A stretch of 56,765 nt of DNA from CAYMRL01 sp964473205 (lineage in GTDB: Bacteria > Deinococcota > Deinococci > Deinococcales > Trueperaceae), in NCBI GenBank assembly GCA_964473205.1, contig CAYYOK010000009.1, forward strand, positions 1 to 56,765, given 5' to 3'. This document shows positions 40,767 to 50,259 of this stretch, piece by piece (position 1 is the stretch's first letter; each line of letters begins with the position of its first letter). Made by a program: the position numbers and the translations under genes. Under the pieces are notes generated by a model. That model saw only the letters and a list, made by a program, of their open reading frames with translations. It did no database searches and was not told the origin of the DNA.

Positions 40767-42695
40767 CTACGACTCGATGCGGTTGCGACCGGCCTTCTTG
40801 GCGCGGTACAGGCGCCTGTCGGCGAGCTTGAGCATCTCCTCCACCGGTTCGCCGACCGAGCCGTAGGTGTGCTCACCGTCGAGCCAGCGCACACCGTCGT
40901 CCAGGTCGGCCTCGCTGCCGCCGCGAGCGACCAGCACCACGTCGGAGAGGCTCGCCACGCCAGCGCTGACGGTCACCTCGAGCCCTTCGGCCAGCTCGTT
41001 CCAGCTCGAGCGCGCGACGGCCTCGCGGACCTTCTCGGCCACCGCGGTGGACGTCGGCTTGCTGGCTCCAGGGAGCAGGATCGCGAACTCCTCGCCGCCC
41101 CAGCGCGCGACGACGTCCGTGCGCCTGACGCTGGCTCTCAGCAGGCCGCCGAGGCGCCTGAGCACGGCGTCTCCGATCAGGTGAGAGTGGGCGTCGTTGA
41201 TCTGCTTGAAGCCGTCGAGGTCAACCAGGACGAGGCTGACGTCGCGACCACGGCGCAAGCTGGCGGCCACCTCGTCCTTCAGCCGCCCGTTGAGGAAGCG
41301 GCGGTTGGCGAGGCCCGTCAGCTCGTCGGTGCCGCTGAGGTGCTCGAGCCTCGTCGCCTGGTCGCGGAGCGCGCGGTTGGTCTCCGACAAGACCTGGCTC
41401 GTCAGCACGCTCAGCTCGTGGTCCTGCGACAGCCTCGTCTGCAGCTCGAGCAGCAGGATGCCGATGACGTCCCTGCCGCGCTGGTGGTCGAGCATCTCGC
41501 CGCCCTCGACGTGCGCAAGGAGGCTGGCGTACGCCTCGCGGTGACGCCCCAGCGCGCTCAGGGCCGCGGCCTTGGCGCGCTGGAAGGCGACGACCTGCGC
41601 GCTGGTGCTGTTCCGGCGAGCCGTCTCCTCGCCCTCGACGAACTGCTCCAACGCCTCGGCGGCCTGGCCGATGCGGAGCAGGAAGTGACCGTACTCGCGG
41701 TTGACCTCCATGCGGAACGGAGCGTTCGTGTCGTCGGCGAAGCTGGCGAGAGCGTAGAGGAAGTTGCGCTCGGCGCCCTCGTTGTCGCCGGCGTTGGCGC
41801 AGGCAGCGCCGATCTTGCCGTAGGTCGCTCCGACGTAGGCGCGCCTGCCGAGACGATCGAACGCGCGCAGAGCCGACTCCAGCTCTGCGACGCCCTCCTG
41901 TACCCTCCCTAACCTCACCAGGACCCGGCCGACGTTGGACGCTGCGATCGCGGCGCCGAACGCGTCCTCGTTCTCCTCGAAGCTCTGGCGGGCGCGTTGG
42001 TAGCAGGCCAAAGCCTCGTCGAGGCGCTCGCCCTCCATGTAGACGTTGCCCAGGTTGTTGAGCAGCGCAGGACTGACGTTCTCGCCGTGCTGCTCGAGCA
42101 GCTCGATGCCGGAGCGCAGGTGGAACATGGCGCGCTCGTTGAACTCGCGCGCGCCGTAGACGGCGGCCAGCTCGTTGTGAGCCCTGGCGCACAGGCCCAC
42201 CATGCCGCGCTCGCTCGCCACCTCCAGCGCGAAGCGACCGAGCGGCACGGCGGCCTCGGCGTCGCCGTCGAGGTAGGCCGCGCGCAGACCCGTCAGAGCG
42301 CCCTCGACCACCACCTCGACCGCTCGCGGGCCGAGCCGGCTCGCGTCGATGCGCGGCGGGCGCCGGAAAGCGGCAGGCGCCTCGCGCCGCTCGAAGGGCA
42401 CCTCGGCCTCCTCGACCCCACCGCCGAGGCCCACCATCTCCTCGACGGTGGCGAGCAGCTCGTCGACGGCGACGCGCGCTGCGCCCACGTCGTCCAACGT
42501 CAGCGAGGCCGCCGCCTTGGCGGCAAGAGCCACCAGGCGGTCCTCGTCCGACGCGGTGCCGGCCAGGGCGTGAGTGACCGCAGCGAGCGCCAGCTTCGGC
42601 TCGCTGTGGCGCAGGGTCCAGGCCTGGCTCACGCTGTCGACGGTACCGGCGGCGCGTTGGGTCGAGGAGTTCTCGTCCGCCACGTACCCCATCAT
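40767..42695 (-). CDS. TPR-repeat diguanylate cyclase (GGDEF)
   Basis: The 642-residue protein carries a long helical N-terminal part with tetratricopeptide repeats (about 120-430; for instance PALLNNLGNVYMEGERLDEALACYQRA) and a C-terminal GGDEF domain (about 475-640). The active-site loop is GGEEF at 533-537, preceded by an RRTD inhibitory site, so it should make c-di-GMP with product feedback. A coiled segment joins the two parts. There is no membrane segment. It starts 44 nt after the RIO-type kinase gene, probably in one transcript. Confidence 0.9.
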   Translation of the reverse strand: MMGYVADENSSTQRAAGTVDSVSQAWTLRHSEPKLALAAVTHALAGTASDEDRLVALAAKAAASLTLDDVGAARVAVDELLATVEEMVGLGGGVEEAEVPFERREAPAAFRRPPRIDASRLGPRAVEVVVEGALTGLRAAYLDGDAEAAVPLGRFALEVASERGMVGLCARAHNELAAVYGAREFNERAMFHLRSGIELLEQHGENVSPALLNNLGNVYMEGERLDEALACYQRARQSFEENEDAFGAAIAASNVGRVLVRLGRVQEGVAELESALRAFDRLGRRAYVGATYGKIGAACANAGDNEGAERNFLYALASFADDTNAPFRMEVNREYGHFLLRIGQAAEALEQFVEGEETARRNSTSAQVVAFQRAKAAALSALGRHREAYASLLAHVEGGEMLDHQRGRDVIGILLLELQTRLSQDHELSVLTSQVLSETNRALRDQATRLEHLSGTDELTGLANRRFLNGRLKDEVAASLRRGRDVSLVLVDLDGFKQINDAHSHLIGDAVLRRLGGLLRASVRRTDVVARWGGEEFAILLPGASKPTSTAVAEKVREAVARSSWNELAEGLEVTVSAGVASLSDVVLVARGGSEADLDDGVRWLDGEHTYGSVGEPVEEMLKLADRRLYRAKKAGRNRIES

Positions 42696-42739
42696 CGCAG
42701 AGTCGGTAGCTCCAGGCGAGGCGAAGCTCACGCGGAGAG

Positions 42740-43618
42740 TCAACGCAGAGCGAGGCTCCGCGCCAAGCCCGCGGCGTCGACCTGCACTCCGAGCCGCCGG
42801 AACGACGTCGCCAACGACCGCGCGTCCCTCTCCAGCAGCTCGCGCGCCGCCCGCGTATCGCCGGCCGACACCATCTGGGGGACGTCGATGAGCCACACCT
42901 GTCCGCGGTGCCACAGCAGGTTGTAGGTCGAGAGGTCGCCGTGCACCAGGCCGAGGTCGCACAGGCGCCGCAGGATCTCGACGGTCTGGGAGAACGCCGA
43001 CTCGGCTTCGGCCGGGCTCAGCCGGATGTCGGACAGCCGCGGTGCGGGCTCGTCGCCCTCGCCGACGAACTCCATCAGCACCACGGCGCCAGCCTCCTGG
43101 TAGTGGTACGGCTCCGGCCCCAGCGCTGGCCGCGGCACGCGCACGCCCGCCTGGTGCAGCAGCCACAGGTAGTGGTACTCGCGCTCCACCCAGATGCCCT
43201 GCTGGGCCCTGAGCCCGGCCTTGCTGCGCTGCCGCATCGCCTTGGCGATGCGCGCGTCACCGATGTGGAAGCCTTGCCAGTAGACGCGGTCGTCGCGGAA
43301 CGACCTCGCCTCGATGTCGGCGTAGACCTTGGCGGCGAGGCGCTCGTCCTCCCTGCCCACCAGGTAGACGGTCGCCTCCTTGCCTCCTTTGAGCTCGCCG
43401 ATGAGCGTGTCGAAGTGGCCGCGATCGTGGAGCGCCCGCATGTCGGCGTCCGCGAAGATGGCGTCAGAGGTCGCCCCGGTCGCGCCAGGCTGCAGCAACA
43501 GGTCCTTGCGCGTACGTTTGAGCTTGGGTTTGCGCCGCTCGCGGCGCCGGCTCACTACCTCGGCGCCCTGAAAGCTCGCGGTCTCGTCGTCTTCGTGATG
43601 CAGGTCGTTACGTGACAA
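42740..43618 (-). CDS. RIO-type serine/threonine protein kinase
   Basis: The protein has the RIO1 kinase outline: IGELKGGKEATVYLVG (nucleotide loop), LAAKVYADIEARSFRDD (Lys), the Trp/Tyr-rich REYHYLWLLHQAGVRVPRP, VVLMEFVGEG (hinge), LVHGDLSTYNLLWHRG (catalytic Asp and metal Asn) and VWLIDVPQMV (metal Asp). A basic stretch (RRRERRKPKLKRTRKD) precedes the kinase. I chose a TTG (LSRNDLHHED, 292 residues) because the 43 codons before it are Ala/Arg/Pro-rich and not protein-like. RIO kinases are mainly archaeal and eukaryotic; bacterial ones have unknown targets. Confidence 0.83.
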   Translation of the reverse strand: MSRNDLHHEDDETASFQGAEVVSRRRERRKPKLKRTRKDLLLQPGATGATSDAIFADADMRALHDRGHFDTLIGELKGGKEATVYLVGREDERLAAKVYADIEARSFRDDRVYWQGFHIGDARIAKAMRQRSKAGLRAQQGIWVEREYHYLWLLHQAGVRVPRPALGPEPYHYQEAGAVVLMEFVGEGDEPAPRLSDIRLSPAEAESAFSQTVEILRRLCDLGLVHGDLSTYNLLWHRGQVWLIDVPQMVSAGDTRAARELLERDARSLATSFRRLGVQVDAAGLARSLALR

Positions 43619-43944
43619 AGCTGTCGTACCTCTCGCGGGACGCGGTCGGATCTCGACCGCTGGAACGGTGCCGCTAACGGGCCGGGCGGCACCACGGGTG
43701 CGCGCCGGCCATGCTCGGTCGGCGGCGGGTCGCTCGCGAGGAGGCACTCCTGCTTAGGAGACCTGAGGCTGGACGGGTCGGAGGGGCTAGACCAGAAGAG
43801 GACGAGCGGTCAGACCGGGAGCTTCGCGCGAGGTGGCGCCGCGTGTGTGAAGTCGAGGGTTCTATCAGTCATAGCGCTCACCGCCTCCCTGAGGTCTGTC
43901 GGCTGCGAGTATGCAGGTTGCGCGTGCCCAGCGTCAAGGCTGCC
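43619..43944 (-). promoter_or_regulatory. Promoter and long leader of the RIO kinase gene
   Basis: Towards the kinase gene, TTGACG (43937-43932) and CATACT (43913-43908) form a promoter with an 18-nt spacer. The leader would be about 280 nt. It contains a 20-codon open frame (43872-43810, starting MTDRTLDFTH) behind GGGAGG, which could be a leader peptide. No known riboswitch pattern was seen. Confidence 0.4.
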
Positions 43945-46900
43945 TCAGGCTGGGCGGCTCTTCTGCCGCTCGGCGCCGTCTTGCGGCCTTCCGGCGGACT
44001 GGGCGGGCAGGTCAGCGCGGCGTTCGGCCGCGCGCTCGCGCGCCTCGCCGTCGAGGAAGTCCTGCCAGCGCTCCGGCAGCTCGGCGCCGAGCTCGGCGGA
44101 CTGTGCCCTGGCCGCGGTAGCGCCTGCCGAGGCTGCGGTGGTTGCCTGCTCCCCGCAGCGCTTCCAGGCTGATGGCGAGGTAGTCGCGACGGTACGGCTC
44201 GGCCTCGTAGAGGATGGTGCCGAGGCGAGCTGCCTCCTGCGGGTCGCGCTCGACCAGGTCCTGAACGAAGCGCGCCAGCACGAGGTGAAGCGTGTCGCGC
44301 AGCGGCCCATCGAGCTCCAAGCCGCCCAGGTAGGGGCCGCGCCAGACGGTCGACTCCGGCTCCGCCAGGAAGCGGTCGAGGTCGGAGTCGCATGCGCCGA
44401 GCGCGTAGCCGTCCACCGTCGTGAGCACGAGCTGCGAGCCGAACTCGCGCCTTAGGCCCAGCACGAGCTGACGCAGGCTGACGCCGGCCTTCAGCTCGTC
44501 CTGGCCGGAGTAGAGAAGCTCCGTCAGGTCGAGCCTCGACAGCCCGTGCCGGCCGCCCGCCCGCGCCTCGAGCAGCGCAGCCAGCAGCAGGCGGCGCTTC
44601 TCACCGCGCAGCAAAACCGGCTCCCGGGCTTGCTCCTGGGGCACGCGCTCGCCGCGCAGCTGCATGGGACCGAGCACCTCCAACACCCATGGCGCCGGCT
44701 CCTTGGCGGATGGCGCCTCAGCCGCCGCGCCTGCGGCCTCCAGCTCGGGGAACAGCTCGCGCGCCAGAGCCGCGCCGTGTCCCAGGGCGCGCGCCTCGAA
44801 CCACGCGAGACGCTCGCTGGCATCGGCCACGTCCGAGCGGATCCTCGCTAAGTGAAGCCCGATCCTGTGCGTCTCGATTGCGCCCTCGACCTTGCTGGCG
44901 ATGGCGAGAGCCTGGCCGAGCGAGCCCTCGGCCGCCTCGAGACGTCCCAGCGACAGCTGCGCCAGGCCGGCGGCCCACAGCTCGCGGTACGCGTCGGTGG
45001 GCGACGCGCCGGCGGCCTCGGCCAGAGCAGCGGACTCCTGCACGAGGCCGAGGGCGCGTTCGGCCTGCCCCCCTGCCGCCAACGCCAGCGCGGCGTCTAT
45101 CAGCGTCTCGCGCAGCAGCCTCGCGTTGCCGGCGCGCCGCGCCTCGCTGAGGGCGCGCTCGGCCTGACGCATGCCGGTGAGCTGGCTGAGGCGCGTGCCT
45201 TTCGCCGCACCGAGCTTGCTGGCGATGGCGAGAGCCGCGACGAGCTGCCTGTCGGGCCCGTAGAGCTCGAGGGTGCCGATGGCCTCGGTCAGCAGGTCCT
45301 CCGCCTGCTCGAAGCGCCCCTGGTCGATGCGGAGGTCGGCCAGGCCGACCATCGCGAAGGCGTAGGCCTTCCCGTCGCCCGAGCCTTGGCGGATGCGCAG
45401 GCTCTCCTCCAGGCACTCCCCCGTCGCCTCGTACTCGCCGCGCATCCGCAGGAAGGCGGCGCGGTTGAGCAGAGCCGTCGCGCGCAGCCTGGGAGCGTCG
45501 AGCTCGCGCAGCAGCTCGAGCACCTCGCCCATCGTCGCGTCGGCGCCCAGCGGGTCGCCGGTGTGGAACTGGATCAGCGCGCGCAGCGAGGGCAGCTCGC
45601 AGTGCGTCGGGACATCGCCGGCCACGGCCAGGCCGCGCTCGATGAGATCGCGCGCTTCGGCCATGCGGCCTGTGGCCAGGGCCGCCGCGGTGGCCGCGCG
45701 CAGCATCTCCGGCGATCCGGCGGTCGCGAGCTCGGGGTGCTCCTGCCACACGACCCAGGCTCCCTGGTGGTCGCCGGCCACGTTGCGGCTGGTCAGACGC
45801 AGCGCGGCGGGGTGGACGTCGGGGAAAGCCGTTCGCGTGAGACGGTCGGCGAGCTCGTCGGCCTCGCGCTGCTTGCCGCTGAGGGCTAGGAGGTGCACCA
45901 GCGCCAGCAGCGCGTCGGCCAGCGTGTCGGGATGAGCCACGGCCACCTCGTACAGCGTCCGCGCCTCGGCCAGGTCGTGGTGCTCCAGCACCTTGGCCGC
46001 CGCGCACGCCAGCCGCGCTCGTTCGGCGCCGGTCGCCAGGCGGCTGGCCGACGCGCGCAGCCTGGCGGCCGTGAGCGGGTCGGCCGAAGCGTCGGCGGCG
46101 GCGATCAGGACCGGCAGCACCTCGGTTGCCGACAACCCGGCCTGCTCGATGAAGCGCGCGGCCTGCAGCGGGGAACCCTTCAGGGCCTCCACGGCGCGCC
46201 GGGCCATGTCGCGCAGCTCGTTAGGGTCGAGGGTCCTGAGCGTGACCTCGCGGAAGAGCGGGTGCGCGAAGTCGGCACCGGGCCTCCCTTCCGCCTCCAG
46301 CAGCACGCCCGCCCGCGCCAGACGGCGGACGGCCTCCTCGTTCTCGCTCTCGGACAGCCCGGCGACGCGCGCCCACAGCGGCACCTCCGCCCCGGCTCCG
46401 AGGAGCGCCAGCGCGCCGACGGCGCGCCGATCGGCCTCCGAGCCGCGCGCCTGCTCGAGGCGCTGCTCCACCAAGGCCTCCACCGAGGCCGGCATGAGGT
46501 CACCGGCGGGCGCCCGCCAGCGCCAGATGCGGCCGTCGTTCCACAGCTGGCCCAGCCGCGACAGGTACCTGAAGTACTCGAGCGCGTAGAGCGGGTGACC
46601 GGCGGCCTTGGCCTGCACCCAGGCGAAGGCTTCTTCCGGCAGAGGCCCGCCAGCCTCGGCCTCGAGCATCTCCAGGGTCGCGCGGTCGTCGAGCGGCTCG
46701 ACCTTGGAAGGGACGAAGGCGGGAGGCAGCTCCTCGCGGCTGGTGACCAGCAGGGCCGCCCCGCGCACCTGCCTCACGGCCTCGGCCAGGTGCGCCAAGG
46801 CCTCGTGCGAGGCGGCGTCCGCCTCATGGGCGTCCTCCAGCAACAGAGCGAACGGGGTCACGCCCTTCAACCTGCTGGCGAGCGCGGCGGCGAGGTCGGC

Positions 46901-47208
46901 AGGCCCCAGCACCTGGCCCGCCACGACGCGCTCGAGGCTGCGCTCAGCCCAGAGCGCGGGCCGCGCTGGCCGCGGCAGCGCCGCAGCCCAAGCAGCCGGG
47001 CCGGCCCCCGCCGCCGCGGTGGCACTGCGGCACGGCAGTCGGCTCAGGAGCCCGTGCACCGTATGGTCTTCCCGACGCCGGCCTCGCCGATCACGGCCAC
47101 GGCCAGGCCCACCCGGCGTTGAGTCACCGGCCTGAGGCGCTCGAGGAGCAGGTCTACCCTGGCGTCTAGCAACGATTCACGGTACACAGGCACGGCCGCT
47201 AAGTCCAT
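43945..47208 (-). pseudogene. SARP/BTAD-type AAA transcriptional regulator, broken by two frameshifts
   Basis: About 1,085 codons in three frames. The 5' part (ATG at 47208) ends with a Walker A motif, GEAGVGKT (residues 41-48), and then runs into a stop. A single missing base near 47071-47078 would join it to the long 1,015-codon frame. That frame encodes the rest of an AAA/NACHT-like ATPase (FALLLEDAHEAD as Walker B), a large TPR region and a C-terminal winged-helix plus BTAD domain (VLEVLGPMQLRGE... LLAALLEARAG). One extra G in the run at 44151-44154 shifts the last 70 codons (AELPERWQDFLDGEAR). It is either a decayed gene or carries two sequence errors. Confidence 0.75.
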
Positions 47209-47306
47209 CGCCGGCAGACAGGGCGCCGCGGGCCGCTGCGGCGTTCGGCGCCGCGTGCGCCTGCTCCAACGACCGCGGACTGCCGGTGCGGGTTAGCCTT
47301 GCCCGC

Positions 47307-48350
47307 ATGATCCCGATCCTCGACGGCCACAACGACACCCTGCTGCTGCATCTGGACAAGCCGGACCGCGACTTCTTCGCGCGCCACGACGACGGGCACA
47401 TCGACTACGTCAGAGGTGTCGAGGGAGGGTTCGCCGGCGGGTTCTTCGCGGCGTTCGCTCCCTCCTACCCGCCGCGGTCCCGCGCCGCGACGAGGTCGCA
47501 GATGCCGGACGCCCAGCCGGCGGCGCCCGCCCCGCCCATCGACCCCTTGACCGCGGTACGCGACACCAACGCCATGGTCGCGACGCTGCTCGAGTGGGAG
47601 AAGAGCAGCGGCGGCCGCTTCAGCGTGGTCAAGGACGTCGCTCAGCTGAGGAGCGCGATCCGAGGCGGCGTGATGGCCGCGATCATGCACTTCGAGGGCG
47701 CCGAGGCCATCGACCCCGACCTCGCGGCGTTGGACGTCTACTACGCCGCCGGCCTGCGCTCGCTCGGGATCGTGTGGAGCCGCCCGAACCTGTTCGGCCA
47801 CGGCGTGCCGTTCACCTTCCCTGCCAGCCCCGACTCGGGACCGGGCCTGACGAACCTGGGCCGCTCGCTGGTGGCGCGCTGCAACGAGCTTGGCATCATG
47901 CTCGACCTCTCGCACATCACCGAGAAGGGCTTCTGGGACGTCGCCGGGCTGAGCGACGCCCCGCTCGTCGCGACCCACTCGAACGTCCACGCCATCTGCC
48001 CATCGGGCCGCAACCTCACCGACGCGCAGCTAGAGGCGGTCAGAGCGTCCCACGGGGTCGTCGGCCTCAACTACCACGTGAACTTCCTGCGGCCGGAAGC
48101 CGCCGTCGGGCCGCCCGTCGAGCTCGAGCTGATGGTCAGGCACGTCGACTACCTGGTCGAGAGGCTGGGGATAGACGGCGTGGCCTTGGGCTCGGACTAC
48201 GACGGCGCGACGATGCCGGACGCGATCAGCGACGTGAGCAAGACGCAGAACCTGCTGGAGGCCCTCAGGGCGGCCGGCTACGACGACGCCGCGCTGCGCA
48301 AGATCGCCCACGAGAACTGGCTCAGGGTGCTGGAGCTGACCTGGAAGTAG
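47307..48350 (+). CDS. Membrane dipeptidase (peptidase family M19)
   Basis: The 347-residue enzyme has the renal dipeptidase ligands: DGHNDTLL (His8, Asp10), MHFEGAEAI (bridging Glu), LDLSHITEKGFWDV (His), ATHSNVHAICPSGRNLTD (His) and LGSDYDGATMPD (Asp). It should hydrolyse dipeptides, including D-containing ones, with two zinc ions. There is no signal peptide, so it is likely cytoplasmic. TAGCCT (47294-47299) lies 7 nt before the ATG, giving a leaderless start and excluding the GTG seven codons earlier. It is divergent from the broken regulator. Confidence 0.92.
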   Translation: MIPILDGHNDTLLLHLDKPDRDFFARHDDGHIDYVRGVEGGFAGGFFAAFAPSYPPRSRAATRSQMPDAQPAAPAPPIDPLTAVRDTNAMVATLLEWEKSSGGRFSVVKDVAQLRSAIRGGVMAAIMHFEGAEAIDPDLAALDVYYAAGLRSLGIVWSRPNLFGHGVPFTFPASPDSGPGLTNLGRSLVARCNELGIMLDLSHITEKGFWDVAGLSDAPLVATHSNVHAICPSGRNLTDAQLEAVRASHGVVGLNYHVNFLRPEAAVGPPVELELMVRHVDYLVERLGIDGVALGSDYDGATMPDAISDVSKTQNLLEALRAAGYDDAALRKIAHENWLRVLELTWK

Positions 48351-48356
48351 GGTCGG

Positions 48357-50144
48357 TCAGCGGCCGCGGCCGCGCGTCAGCACGAGGTTGCGGTCGAACG
48401 CCAGCGAGGCGCGGCGCGCGGCGTCCTGCACGGCCGCTGCCGCCACGGGCCGGCTGATGAGGTGACCCTGGACGGCGTGGCAGCCGGCCGCGATCACGGC
48501 CCTGAGCTGCGCCTCCGTCTCCACCCCCTCGGCGGTGACCGGGACACCCAGCGCCCTTCCGAGCGTCGCGACCGCCTCGAGGATCGCGTTGTCGGTGACC
48601 CCTCCCTTGGCCGTCTCGGTCGCGAGGAAGCCGCGGTCCAGCTTGATGGCGTCAACGGGAAGCTCGCGCAGATGAGCCAGCGAGGCGTGGCCGGTCCCGA
48701 AGTCGTCGAGTATCACGTGGACTCCCACGGACCTGAGCTCCCTCAGGACCTCGGCGCCGCGGTTCTTGTCGACCAGCGCCGCCGTCTCGGTCACCTCCAG
48801 CTCGAGCCTGTCGGGCGCCAGCCGCGCCTTGTTGAGGGCGCGCTTGACCTGCTCGATGAGCCCGCCGCCGCGCAGCTCGAGCGGTGAGAGGTTGACGGCG
48901 ACGCGAGGCACGAGGAAGCCGGCGTCCTGCCACAGGCGCAGCTGGCTGGTGGCGAGGTCGAGTACCTCGCGCCCGAGCGCGTTGATCAGCCCGCTCTCCT
49001 CCGCCAACGGGACGAACGAGTCGGGACTCAGCAGTCCCCTGGCCGGATGGCGCCACCTGACCAGAGCCTCCACCGACGCCAGTCCGGCGTCCTCGAGCCG
49101 CACCCTGGGCTGGTAGAAGAGCGTGAGCTGGTGCTCCTCGATCGCCTGGCGCAGCTCGCCCTCAAGCCCGAGCCGCTCGGCGGCGCGCACCTGCATCGCG
49201 GGCGTGAACACGGCGAACGCCGGGCCGCGCGTCGCCTTGGCGCGGAACTTCGCCTGCGACGCGGCGCGCATCAGTTGCGAGGGCGTCACCGCGTGGTCGG
49301 GGAACACGGCCACACCGACCCGGGGCCTGAAGGTGACGGTGTTGTCGCCGAGCCGCAGCGGCCTCACCAGCTCGGCTACGACCCTCTGAGCCAGCTCGGT
49401 CGCCTCGACCGTGTCGTTCAGGGGGCGAGTCGCGATGGCGAACTCGTCGCTGCCGAACCGCGCGATCGTCGCGCCGTTCAGCGAGGTCTTCAGACGCCGG
49501 GCGGCGGCCCGCAGCAGGTCGTCGGCCGACTCCTGCCCGAGCGCGTCGTGGATCAGCCTGAAGCCGTGCAGCTCGAGGTACATCAGCGCCAGGCTCTTGC
49601 GAGCGGAGCGCGCGGCCGCCAGCAGGTCGAGCAGCAGCGTGTCGAAGCGCTGGCGGTTAGGGAGATCGGTGACAGGGTCGTAGTTGGCGAGGTACTCGAC
49701 GCGCTGCTCGAGCGCCAGGCGGCCGGCCGCCGCGCCTTCGGCGAGGTTCTGGCTCGTGACGTCGGCGACGATCATCAGCCGCCGCGGCCCGGCTCCGTCG
49801 GCGAGCACGCTCACGACCGCCTCGAACTCCTCGCCGCCGCGCTTGACCATCGTCACGCTGCGCCCCTCGCCCTGCGGCAGGCAGAAAGGAGCCTCGGTGG
49901 CCGTGTAGAGGCGCCGCAACGCCGCCCGCGAAGCGGCCGGGTGCAGATCCAAGACGCTCACCGAGTGCAGGGCGCCGGGGCTGAAACCGAACGCGCGCTG
50001 CGCCACAGGGTTGAGGTCGAGGAGCTCGAGCGTGCGGCCGTCGAAGGCGACGACGCACAGCGGATGTGCGTCCATGAAACGGCGAGTGGCCGCCTGAGCG
50101 TCGGAGTCGTCGACGGGTGCGCCGTCTGGATCTGAGCGTCTCAT
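48357..50144 (-). CDS. PAS-GGDEF-EAL c-di-GMP signalling protein
   Basis: The 595-residue protein has an N-terminal PAS domain (about 20-130: PLCVVAFDGRTLELLDLNPVAQRAFGF), a GGDEF domain (about 145-310) whose active loop is degenerate (FGSDEFAI), and an EAL domain (about 325-575). The EAL domain has VEALVRWRHP, VAVNLSPLELRG, LDDFGTGHASLAHL, KLDRGFL and EGVETEAQ intact. It should therefore act as a c-di-GMP phosphodiesterase, with the GGDEF part possibly a GTP sensor. No membrane segment is seen. Confidence 0.9.
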   Translation of the reverse strand: MRRSDPDGAPVDDSDAQAATRRFMDAHPLCVVAFDGRTLELLDLNPVAQRAFGFSPGALHSVSVLDLHPAASRAALRRLYTATEAPFCLPQGEGRSVTMVKRGGEEFEAVVSVLADGAGPRRLMIVADVTSQNLAEGAAAGRLALEQRVEYLANYDPVTDLPNRQRFDTLLLDLLAAARSARKSLALMYLELHGFRLIHDALGQESADDLLRAAARRLKTSLNGATIARFGSDEFAIATRPLNDTVEATELAQRVVAELVRPLRLGDNTVTFRPRVGVAVFPDHAVTPSQLMRAASQAKFRAKATRGPAFAVFTPAMQVRAAERLGLEGELRQAIEEHQLTLFYQPRVRLEDAGLASVEALVRWRHPARGLLSPDSFVPLAEESGLINALGREVLDLATSQLRLWQDAGFLVPRVAVNLSPLELRGGGLIEQVKRALNKARLAPDRLELEVTETAALVDKNRGAEVLRELRSVGVHVILDDFGTGHASLAHLRELPVDAIKLDRGFLATETAKGGVTDNAILEAVATLGRALGVPVTAEGVETEAQLRAVIAAGCHAVQGHLISRPVAAAAVQDAARRASLAFDRNLVLTRGRGR

Positions 50145-50259
50145 GGAGCTTCGGTCTGCAGGTCGTGTAGCGAGGGAGCGCGGCCGGCGAGGCTATCGGC
50201 TGGCTGCGCGACCACGAGCGGCTCTAGCATGCTTGGCGCTCATCATAATCTCAGCGGCT

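Noticed and set aside
44151..47078. Programmed frameshifting in the AAA/BTAD regulator
   Set aside because: Neither site shows a slippery heptamer with a following structure, and the two shifts go in opposite directions; decay or sequence error is simpler.
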